NCBI GenBank assembly: GCA_031280855.1
Contig: JAITGH010000110.1
Span: 1 to 9,746 of the forward strand
Reading direction: 5' to 3'
Length of the DNA: 9,746 bases
Origin: Oscillospiraceae bacterium
GTDB lineage: Bacteria > Bacillota > Clostridia > Oscillospirales > Oscillospiraceae
The position numbers were made by a program, and so were the translations under genes. Positions within the stretch are counted from its first letter, which is position 1. Every line of letters begins with the position of its first letter. This document shows positions 1 to 8,006 of the stretch, piece by piece. The notes under the pieces were generated by a model, which saw only the letters and a list, made by a program, of their open reading frames with translations, was not told the origin of the DNA and made no database searches.

Positions 1-103
1 AACCACAGCCTGGTCCCGCCGGGCGTCCCAACCATCAGCGGGCCAGGGCCCATCATGGAGTCGCGTCGACATCTGTCCAGAGACAGGGGGAGCGGGCTGA
101 GCT

Positions 104-1192
104 ATGCGTGGAGCCGGCGACGGTACGGCGACGGACGGAACCGCGCAGCTCAAGTCTTACACGTTCGGGGTGAACACGTGGGGCTCCGGAGTCCCGGTGC
201 TTGACCTGTTCGGAGATGAGGCGGAGTACGCGGTTAAGGAAGTGTTCGGTATGTCGACGACCAGGGCGAGCGACGACTTCAGCGCGGACAAAGAGCTGTC
301 GAACGTTCAGAACTTCGCAGCCGCAAAAGTTGACGGCATGATCCTGCAAGGCGCGGCGGTCTCCACCGTTCCGCAGATCGGAAACGTATGCAAAGACGCG
401 AAGATCCCGTTCGTGTTCCACGTGTTCATCGGCGATGATAAGGATCTTGCCGCGCTTGCGGACTCGAACGAGTACTACGTCGGAGCGATCGACGCGGACA
501 TGGTTCGCGACGGTGAGGAGATGGGCAAAGCGGCGTATGAGAATGGAGCGCGTACTGCCGTCATCATCGGCGGTAACGTTGGCGATAACAACATGGATCA
601 GCGCTCCGAGGGGTTCCGCAAGGGATTCGAGGCGCTCGGCGGCGTAGTGCTTGAAGAGGCGCGTTGCACGGATAACTCGGAGTGCCTGCCGAAGGCGACT
701 GCGATGCTGAACGCGCACAAGGACGCGGACGTGCTGTACGCGATGGTCGGAGACTATGTACCCGGTTCCATGCAGGCGATTAAGGATCTCAAGCTTGATA
801 CCAAGGTTTACATGTCGTGCGTGGACGAGGAGTCCGCGAAGCTGATCAAAGCCGGAGAGATCGTCATGGGCAACGACGGGATTTGCTTGCCGTCAACTCT
901 ATCCGCGACGCTGATCCTGAACTATCTCGACGGGCACAAGATCCTTGACGCGGACGGTAAGGCTCCGCGCTTCCGTACAATCCCGTTCCGAGTGACTGCG
1001 GAGAATGCGGATGCGTATCTGTCGGTATTCGCGGCGAAAGGTGTACACCCGATTACAGCGGAAGTGCTCAAGAAGCTTTGCTATCGTTACAATCCCGATG
1101 TGACGTATCAGGATTACGCCGATCTGATTAGTAGTGGTCTAACGTTGAACGCAATCCTTGACGCCCATGGGCTAGGCGACGTCGAGGGCTAA
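104..1192 (+). CDS. Sugar-type ABC transporter substrate-binding protein, 5' end apparently lost
   Basis: This is a type I periplasmic binding protein of the ribose/galactose (Peripla_BP_4-like) kind, which would capture a small solute outside the membrane and deliver it to the permeases encoded downstream. Residues about 17-140 form the first lobe (a beta strand SYTFGVNTWG, then FSADKELSNVQNFAAAKVDGM, the usual 'items in an unknown site' helix-strand). Residues about 150-290 form the second lobe (GARTAVIIGG, RSEGFRKGFEALGG, DADVLYAMVGD, AGEIVMG). About 60 further C-terminal residues are probably helical. The ligand cannot be read from the sequence; ribose-like sugar, nucleoside or another polyol are all possible. 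The oddity is the N-terminus: the frame opens right after a stop at 98-100, with no signal peptide or lipobox, although GAGDGTATDGTA looks like the linker that normally follows a lipoprotein cysteine. A GGGGGAG at 86-92 could serve as a weak ribosome site. The first gene of the transporter operon; function class is confident, start is not. Confidence 0.85.
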   Translation: MRGAGDGTATDGTAQLKSYTFGVNTWGSGVPVLDLFGDEAEYAVKEVFGMSTTRASDDFSADKELSNVQNFAAAKVDGMILQGAAVSTVPQIGNVCKDAKIPFVFHVFIGDDKDLAALADSNEYYVGAIDADMVRDGEEMGKAAYENGARTAVIIGGNVGDNNMDQRSEGFRKGFEALGGVVLEEARCTDNSECLPKATAMLNAHKDADVLYAMVGDYVPGSMQAIKDLKLDTKVYMSCVDEESAKLIKAGEIVMGNDGICLPSTLSATLILNYLDGHKILDADGKAPRFRTIPFRVTAENADAYLSVFAAKGVHPITAEVLKKLCYRYNPDVTYQDYADLISSGLTLNAILDAHGLGDVEG

Positions 1193-1205
1193 TCGTACGG
1201 TGGTT

Positions 1206-1235
1206 GCGAATGGGTCGAAGTTTCGATCCATTCGC
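1206..1235 (+). promoter_or_regulatory. Strong intercistronic hairpin after the binding-protein gene
   Basis: The arms 1206-1219 and 1222-1235 are complementary over 14 positions with one G-U wobble; the formal loop is two bases, so the terminal pairs probably open. No run of T follows (GCATTTGGTTATT), so it is not a classical terminator. Hairpins in this position, between an abundant binding protein and its membrane partners, commonly protect the upstream mRNA from 3' decay or attenuate downstream expression. That role is inferred here from position only. Confidence 0.6.
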
Positions 1236-1283
1236 GCATTTGGTTATTGGGCGGCGAAGTGACAGTGAGAGGAGTCGGTGTAA

Positions 1284-2246
1284 GTGACTGAAAGCTTGGA
1301 GCGGCGCGGGAAGCTCATATTCGCGGCGGTGTTCGTCGGCGCGATTGCCGTACTGGCGGTCTTGTTCCACGCGGTGACCGGCGGCAGGTTCTTGACGGCG
1401 TCGACGCTGACGATAATTGCGAAGAACAGCGTGTACCCGACGTTCATCGCGTGGGGGCTCTGCTTTTTGTTTGCTTGCGGTTATACGGACATGTCGATCG
1501 GCGGAGTCGTGGTGCTGGGCTCGTTCGCCAGTTGCGTGTTTGGGAACTGGTGGGGTTACGCGGGAGTAATACTCGGCGGTCTTGCAGTCGGGTTGCTGCT
1601 GATCTTCATCAACTTCAATATATTCGCGTTCAGCCGGATTCCGTCGTGGATCGCGGGCATAAGTCTCGCGATGGTGTACGAGGCGATCGCGGTCTTTCTG
1701 AAGGTATCGGATTCGACGAAGCCGCTGGTTATGGTGTCACTGCGCGAAGAGTATCGCGGACTTGGTCAACTGCCGTGGAGCCTTGTGATACTCGCGGTCG
1801 GACTCGTGGCGGTGTACTTCGTGTACAACTTGACGACGATTGGCATTAACATACGGGCGATCGGCGGCAACTCCGCAGTTGCGCAGAAGATGGGAATCAA
1901 CCTGACGCGAACGTTGCTTAAGGTCGGGCTGATCGCCGGAACGCTGATCGGGCTCGCATCCGCGCTTCAAGAGAGCTACGCCGGAATGACGACTGTCAAA
2001 ACCGGGCTTACGAGCATGAGCATGTTGTTCTATCCGCTCGCGATCTATCTGCTTGCGCAGATTCTCCGGGATCAGATCAACATAATCATCGCGGTACCGA
2101 TATGCTCCGCGATAGTGTACGCAGTGTTCAACGTTTTAGCGTTATTGGGAGTGCCGTCCGGGACGCTTCAGGAGGCGATACTCGGATTGTTTCTGATTGT
2201 GTTCGGAGTCGTCGGTCAGCATGGCAACAGGGGAGTGGTGAAGTGA
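1284..2246 (+). CDS. ABC transporter permease 1 (RbsC-like, BPD_transp_2 family)
   Basis: Integral membrane subunit of a ribose/CUT2-type ABC importer, 320 residues, the usual length for the family. The sequence is a succession of hydrophobic segments (about 10-30, 45-70, 75-105, 115-135, 160-180, 210-230, 245-265, 270-310). Family signatures are the DMSIGGVVVLGS segment (RbsC has DLSVGS) and the cytoplasmic coupling segment GINIRAIGGNSAVAQKMGIN, which matches the RbsC AIGGNEEAARLSGI motif and should contact the ATPase. The start is GTG at 1284, chosen because AGAGGAG at 1268-1274 lies nine bases upstream and translation from there begins just before the first membrane segment. It overlaps the ATPase gene by four bases (GTGA), pointing to translational coupling. 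The partner permease lies after the ATPase gene; the two are clearly different proteins, so a heterodimeric pore is likely. Substrate unknown. Confidence 0.9.
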   Translation: MTESLERRGKLIFAAVFVGAIAVLAVLFHAVTGGRFLTASTLTIIAKNSVYPTFIAWGLCFLFACGYTDMSIGGVVVLGSFASCVFGNWWGYAGVILGGLAVGLLLIFINFNIFAFSRIPSWIAGISLAMVYEAIAVFLKVSDSTKPLVMVSLREEYRGLGQLPWSLVILAVGLVAVYFVYNLTTIGINIRAIGGNSAVAQKMGINLTRTLLKVGLIAGTLIGLASALQESYAGMTTVKTGLTSMSMLFYPLAIYLLAQILRDQINIIIAVPICSAIVYAVFNVLALLGVPSGTLQEAILGLFLIVFGVVGQHGNRGVVK

Positions 2247-3739
2247 GCACGAACTTACTCGAGATACGCGGTCTGAACAAACGCTTCGGACCGACGCACG
2301 CGAACGTTGACATCGATTTCACACTTAAGCGCGGGGAGATTCGCGGGTTGATCGGGGAGAACGGTTCCGGGAAGTCTACGCTTATCTCAATCATTGCGGG
2401 GCTGTACCCACGCGATTCAGGCGCGATAACGCTCGGCGGCGCGGAATACTCGCCGCGAAGCCCGCTTGACGCGAATGCGCACAAAGTCTCGATGGTCATG
2501 CAGGAGCTTGGAGTCGTCGGAACTTTGCCCGCCGGGGTCAACGTGTTCCTCGGGCATACGCGGCAGTTTACGGAAGCCGGAGTCATCAATCTTAACGCGC
2601 TTAACAAGGCCGCGACGAAAGTGTTCGAACGTTGGGGATTGCCGAAAGTGCCGCTTAACCGCTTAACCGACGGCATGATGATCGAGATGCGCAAGATCAT
2701 CGAACTTGCTCGAGCGCTATCGGTCGAACCGGACGTGCTGCTGCTTGATGAGATAACGCAATCGCTCTCGATGAACAATCGCGAACTCCTATACGAGTTG
2801 CTGACGCGGCTTAAGGATATGGGCAAGTCCGTCGTGGTCGTCACGCATGACGTCGACGAGCTAATACGAATCACCGACACGATTACGGTACTGCGTGACG
2901 GCAGAGTCGTGGGAAGCGTGGAGAGTGCGGCGACGTCGGCGGACGAGATCAAGCTGATGATGGTCGGACGGCGGATTGAGGGCGACTATTACCGCTCTGA
3001 CCTCGCGCCGGACTACTCGGACGAGGTCGCGCTTCGCGTCGACGGGTTGACGGTAGACGGCGAGATTACGAACGTTTCGTTTGAGCTTCATCGCGGAGAG
3101 ATACTCGCGTTCTGCGGGCTGAGCGACTCCGGCATACACTCCGTCGGAAAAGCGGTGTATGGGTTGTCGAAGCGATTGCGCGGGACTGTTAAGCTTAACT
3201 CAAGCGAGTTGAGAAGCGCGACGGATGCGCTTCGCCGCAACGTCGCGTATGTGCCCAAGGATCGCGATAACGAGGCGCTGATGATTCGTGACGACATACT
3301 CAGCAACTTCGTGCTGCCGTCGCTTGATACGCTCAAGGGTGCGCTCGGATACCTTGCGCCGCAACGGTTAAGGGCACTCGCGCTAAAGATGACGGCGAAG
3401 CTGTCCGTCAAATGCACGGATATCAACCAAGTCATGGACTCGCTATCCGGCGGGAATAAGCAGAAAGTCAACCTTGGACGCTGGCTGGCGAAATCGCCGG
3501 AGCTGCTGATCCTCGACTGCCCAACTCGCGGAGTCGACGTCGGTGTAAAGGCGTATATCTACTCGCTTATGCTCGAGGCGAAACGAAGCGGAGCCGCGAT
3601 CTTGCTGATCTCTGACGAGCTTACCGAAGCGCTTGGCATGGCGGATCGGCTTGTCGTAATGAAGGGCGGTAAGATCACGCGAGTCATTCGCCGCGACGAA
3701 GACTTCACGGAGCAGTCCGTGATTGCGGTCATGGTTTGA
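2243..3739 (+). CDS. ABC transporter ATP-binding protein with two fused NBDs (RbsA/MglA-like)
   Basis: Cytoplasmic ATPase of the importer, 498 residues with two nucleotide-binding domains in one chain, the standard RbsA/MglA layout and length. The GTG start at 2243 overlaps the permease stop; AGGGGAG at 2229-2235 is seven bases upstream. NBD1 (about 5-245) has an intact Walker A (GENGSGKST, from residue 38), Q-loop Q87, Walker B LLLDE (166-170) and H-loop H202, but its signature is LTDGM (141-145) instead of LSxGQ. NBD2 (about 262-498) has a degenerate P-loop (GLSDSGIHS, from 292, no lysine), an intact signature LSGGN (401-405) and a Walker B ending in DC instead of DE (C426). Thus NBD1 Walker motifs paired with the NBD2 signature would make one good site, and the other site is degraded on both faces. 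A degenerate NBD2 P-loop is normal for this family; the Cys for the catalytic Glu and the LTDGM signature are not. Substrate unknown. Confidence 0.93.
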   Translation: MSTNLLEIRGLNKRFGPTHANVDIDFTLKRGEIRGLIGENGSGKSTLISIIAGLYPRDSGAITLGGAEYSPRSPLDANAHKVSMVMQELGVVGTLPAGVNVFLGHTRQFTEAGVINLNALNKAATKVFERWGLPKVPLNRLTDGMMIEMRKIIELARALSVEPDVLLLDEITQSLSMNNRELLYELLTRLKDMGKSVVVVTHDVDELIRITDTITVLRDGRVVGSVESAATSADEIKLMMVGRRIEGDYYRSDLAPDYSDEVALRVDGLTVDGEITNVSFELHRGEILAFCGLSDSGIHSVGKAVYGLSKRLRGTVKLNSSELRSATDALRRNVAYVPKDRDNEALMIRDDILSNFVLPSLDTLKGALGYLAPQRLRALALKMTAKLSVKCTDINQVMDSLSGGNKQKVNLGRWLAKSPELLILDCPTRGVDVGVKAYIYSLMLEAKRSGAAILLISDELTEALGMADRLVVMKGGKITRVIRRDEDFTEQSVIAVMV

Positions 3740-3750
3740 CGCGATAACGT

Positions 3751-3779
3751 CGAGATTGGTCGCATTGCGTCGAATCTCG
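3751..3779 (+). promoter_or_regulatory. Hairpin in the gap between ATPase and second permease
   Basis: CGAGATT at 3751-3757 pairs with AATCTCG at 3773-3779, with a small CGC/GCG stem (3761-3763 and 3767-3769) inside. There is no T-run, so simple termination is unlikely. It occupies the 125-base gap that separates the second permease from the tightly packed first three genes, and could affect mRNA processing. No good promoter was seen in the gap. Confidence 0.4.
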
Positions 3780-3864
3780 CATTGGAAGTATCGCATACAT
3801 CGCCGGTCGGTATTCTCGTGCTATGGCAAACTTCTGATACCACCCGATTTGAGAAGGTGAAGCT

Positions 3865-4845
3865 ATGAAAAAGCTGAAATTGCAAGATGTGGTACCATTC
3901 GCCGCGTTCATCGTTATCTTCGTATTCTTCACGATAGCCAGCGGCGGTAAGATGCTGTCGGCGTACAACCTGCGGATTCTGCTTGACCAATCGATGATAA
4001 CGATAGTGGTAGGGCTGGGAGTACTGTTCGTCGCGGCGCAGGGGAGCATCGACTTGAGCGTCGGCGTGAACGTCGCGTTTTCAGGCGTTCTTGCGACGCA
4101 TATCTCGTTGCGCTTGAGTGCGCCGTGGCTGCTGATCCCGGCGGCGCTCGCGATTTCCGCTGCGGTCGGGCTGGTAATCGGCGTAATCGTCAGCAAGCTT
4201 AAAGTCTCGTCATTCATGACGACGATTGCGATGCTGATCGGTATTCGCGGAGTCGTTAACTACATCCAGACGAAGATCGGCGTGGAGTATCTTGATGTGT
4301 CGCTGAAGATTCTCAACGAGCCGTACGTGAAGATCCCGCTGTTCATCGCCGTAACAGCGGTAATGGCGTACTTGTTCGAGTTTACGAAGCTGGGCCGCTA
4401 CAGCAGAGCCATCGGCGAGAACGAGACCACTGCACGCAGCGTCGGCGTACCCGTCGAGAAGATGAAGATCGCCGTATTCCTGCTGAGCGGCTTGCTTGCA
4501 GGCGTGGGAGCGATATTCACGCTGATCTCTGTGGGAGGTTCGACGAACACGATGGGTAACTTCCTTGAGATGAAAGTCGCGATGGCAATCTTCCTTGGAG
4601 GCGTGCTGGTCACGGGAGGCGCATCGGCGCGAATCTACAAGGTATTGCTGGGAGCATTTTCGATAACGATTATCGTTAATGGGCTCGCGCTGATTGGTAA
4701 GTCTGAAAGCCAGATTTCCGAGACCGTCGAGGGCATACTCCTGTTGCTGATACTCTACGCCGCTACGGCGGCGGCGCGGCGAGACCGACGGCGCTCCGTC
4801 AAACAAGCCGTCGCAAGCGAGACTTCGGCGACAGAATCGACGTAG
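3865..4845 (+). CDS. ABC transporter permease 2 (RbsC-like, BPD_transp_2 family)
   Basis: Second membrane subunit of the importer, 326 residues. Hydrophobic segments alternate through residues about 8-295, followed by a basic, Ala/Ser-rich cytoplasmic tail (AAARRDRRRS...). Family marks are IDLSVGVNVAFSG (the RbsC DLSVGS segment) and the coupling motif GRYSRAIGENETTARSVGV, closer to canonical RbsC than the equivalent in permease 1. The ATG at 3865 follows AAGGTG (3854-3859) by five bases, a normal ribosome site. It is separated from the ATPase gene by 125 bases containing a hairpin, so its expression may differ from that of the first permease. As it is not a copy of permease 1, the transporter is probably a permease heterodimer, as in Lsr-type or nucleoside importers; this does not identify the substrate. 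Confidence 0.9.
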   Translation: MKKLKLQDVVPFAAFIVIFVFFTIASGGKMLSAYNLRILLDQSMITIVVGLGVLFVAAQGSIDLSVGVNVAFSGVLATHISLRLSAPWLLIPAALAISAAVGLVIGVIVSKLKVSSFMTTIAMLIGIRGVVNYIQTKIGVEYLDVSLKILNEPYVKIPLFIAVTAVMAYLFEFTKLGRYSRAIGENETTARSVGVPVEKMKIAVFLLSGLLAGVGAIFTLISVGGSTNTMGNFLEMKVAMAIFLGGVLVTGGASARIYKVLLGAFSITIIVNGLALIGKSESQISETVEGILLLLILYAATAAARRDRRRSVKQAVASETSATEST

Positions 4846-4851
4846 CACTCG

Positions 4852-6849
<1,998 letters not shown>

Positions 6850-7575
6850 TCATCGCGTCCGGTTAGTCGAGCCGCATTGCTCACGCATTGCCGCGATGGT
6901 TTTACCGCAGACGATGTGCTCAATCGCGCACGCTTCGGAGTCAGCGGTTTCCGCGTCAAGCCCGAGCACTTCACAGAAGAAACGGCGGATCGTCTCATGC
7001 TTACGGGTAAGATCCTTGGCGATGTTTTCGCCCGCCGCCGTAAGGCGAATGAGCTGATAGTGCCCGCCTTCGGCCAAGTTCTGCTTGGTAAGCGCGGCGA
7101 CAGCGGCGCCGGCGGAGGATTTCGTGACGCCCATGCGTGCCGCAAGATCCGTAAGCCTCGCACCGCCGCCGGTTGCCGACAGTTCGTGCACTGCGTCGAG
7201 ATAGCTTTCAAGCCGCACGGAGAGTTTGCCGCGCTTGCGGTACTCAGATGGTGTAAGTCCATAGCGCTCGCGGAATTGCTCCGCGAACCTGCCGGGTTTC
7301 TTACAGCCGACCGCCCCGGCGACTCGAGCGATTGGCTCGTCCGTTGCCTCGATAAGCTCAAGTGCGCGCCGCATTCGCTCCTCGCACGCGAACTCGTGGA
7401 TTGTCATCCCGATAGCCGACTTGAAGTCGGACTGTAGTTTTGATGTACTGGTGCCGGTCTCTCGAGCCAGTTCGGCAATCGTGGGGCACTCGCAAAGCTT
7501 CGATTGTATGATCTCGCAAATTTTGTGAACAACCGCCAAATCCGCATCCGATAGAGACTTCAGTGTGTTTGCCAT
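6850..7575 (-). CDS. Fusion regulator: AraC-type double HTH plus DtxR/MntR-type metal-dependent repressor domain
   Basis: A 241-residue DNA-binding protein with two regulator types in one chain. Residues about 10-115 are an AraC DNA-binding domain with two helix-turn-helices: PTIAELARETGTSTSKLQSDF (HTH 1) and EPIARVAGAVGCKKPGRFAEQ with the family ending FRERYGLTPSEYRK (HTH 2). The usual AraC ligand-binding domain is absent. Residues about 118-230 match the DtxR/MntR/SirR family: LESYLDAVHEL (first helix), a winged HTH (LTDLAARMGVTKSSAGAAVAAL), then the dimer and metal region with H193 (RKHE), C216, E219 and H220 (EACAIEH). The EACxxEH pattern and the H-to-C spacing of 23 match DtxR (H79, C102, E105, H106), suggesting Fe(II) or a similar metal. 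The first-helix ligand (Met10 of DtxR, Asp8 of MntR) is Ser124, and MntR Glu11 is Asp127. The start is ATG at 7575, six bases after AGG in GGTAGG; an upstream in-frame ATG (7590) is less good. Divergent from the DUF3793-like frame, which it may control; ligA follows downstream. Confidence 0.85.
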   Translation of the reverse strand: MANTLKSLSDADLAVVHKICEIIQSKLCECPTIAELARETGTSTSKLQSDFKSAIGMTIHEFACEERMRRALELIEATDEPIARVAGAVGCKKPGRFAEQFRERYGLTPSEYRKRGKLSVRLESYLDAVHELSATGGGARLTDLAARMGVTKSSAGAAVAALTKQNLAEGGHYQLIRLTAAGENIAKDLTRKHETIRRFFCEVLGLDAETADSEACAIEHIVCGKTIAAMREQCGSTNRTR

Positions 7576-7613
7576 ATCTAACCTACCCATATTGTGTATT
7601 TTTGTACCCGAAA

Positions 7614-7643
7614 AGTATATCAATGCCTAAAGTTAGTTGAAAA
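7614..7643 (-). promoter_or_regulatory. Candidate promoter of the fusion regulator gene
   Basis: On the - strand, TTTTCA (7638-7643) and TATACT (7614-7619) are separated by 18 bases, with four and five of six consensus matches. The -35 overlaps the -35 of the divergent + strand promoter, so a protein bound here would affect both directions, including autoregulation. Confidence 0.45.
7627..7636. promoter_or_regulatory. Candidate operator: CTAA-AG-TTAG palindrome between divergent promoters
   Basis: The ten-base inverted repeat CTAAAGTTAG touches the + strand -35 (7637-7642) and lies inside the - strand promoter spacer. The stretch GCCTAA (7625-7630 reads G-C-C-T-A-A) resembles half of a DtxR-type operator (TTAGGTTAGCCTAACC). 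The other half is degenerate, so binding by the neighbouring regulator is an inference. Confidence 0.35.
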
Positions 7644-7665
7644 TAACCCGGCGCCGTGTTATAAT
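7637..7665 (+). promoter_or_regulatory. Strong sigma-A promoter with extended -10
   Basis: TTGAAA (7637-7642), a 17-base spacer and a perfect TATAAT (7660-7665), preceded by TG at 7657-7658 one base before the -10. This is the best housekeeping promoter in the window. Transcription should start near 7672 and run through a leader of about 140 bases into the DUF3793-like frame at 7815. Confidence 0.8.
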
Positions 7666-7714
7666 GCTTTGGTACACCGATAAGGAACACAGTCATTATA
7701 GCACAGCCGTGCAC

Positions 7715-7740
7715 ACTTTGCAAGCATAATTTGCAAAAGT
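7715..7740 (+). promoter_or_regulatory. Hairpin and TTTGCAA repeat in the leader
   Basis: ACTTTGCAA (7715-7723) can pair with TTGCAAAAGT (7731-7740) with one bulged A. The same bases form two copies of TTTGCAA (7717-7723 and 7730-7736) spaced 13 bases apart. It lies in the transcribed leader about 45 bases after the expected start. A GCAC/GTGC mini-hairpin (7701-7712) precedes it. No T-run follows; role unknown. Confidence 0.35.
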
Positions 7741-7814
7741 TGTGTAATCCTAACCGTGTGCAGGCGCGAGTCGGTAGGATCTGTCGAATGACGTCAACTC
7801 AGGAGGATGAGAAC

Positions 7815-8006
7815 TTGAGCAGAGACCTGGAGTCATCGCTGGCGTGGCATTGTGCCGCCGTACTGCTCGGTAAGAAGCCCGCCGCACTGTTTGCGAAGCC
7901 GGAAGCTTGGGCGCATGTTAGCTGCGGCGAACTTCAAGTTAACGGTACGCGATTCCGCACTTTTGATGGTCGCGGTACTCGCGTCTTGCAATCCTCCGGC
8001 GAGTGA
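7815..8006 (+). pseudogene. Truncated DUF3793-like reading frame
   Basis: From a TTG at 7815, eight bases after a perfect AGGAGG (7801-7806), a 63-residue frame begins. Its first ~30 residues (LESSLAWHCAAVLLGKKP, then AALFAKPE) match the N-terminus of the DUF3793 family (HCAPTLxGxKPxxLF), known to me as ~190-residue Firmicutes proteins, often near flavodoxin or iron-related genes. After about residue 36 the resemblance ends and the frame runs out at 8006, losing all of the remaining family sequence. From 7915 a different frame encodes a lipoprotein, so the first gene seems cut and joined to the second. The strong promoter and ribosome site remain, so the fragment may be translated, perhaps as a lead-in to the lipoprotein. 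A single frameshift is an alternative: the +1 frame here reads NFKLTVRDSALLMVAV, which could mimic the next DUF3793 strand. Family call moderate; function of DUF3793 is unknown. Confidence 0.6.

Noticed and set aside
2128..2952. Long antisense open frame over the ATPase gene (- strand), and similar ones over 53-718, 4210-4848 and 6471-7361
   Set aside because: These translate into Arg/Ser/Leu-rich sequence without domains or ribosome sites, and arise from the GC-rich codon pattern of the true genes on the other strand or frame.
1..4845. Assignment of the importer as autoinducer-2 (Lsr) or ribose transporter
   Set aside because: Two permeases plus a double ATPase fit Lsr, nucleoside and other CUT2-like importers alike. 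No lsr kinase, rbsK/rbsD or similar partner gene is in the window, so the substrate is left open.
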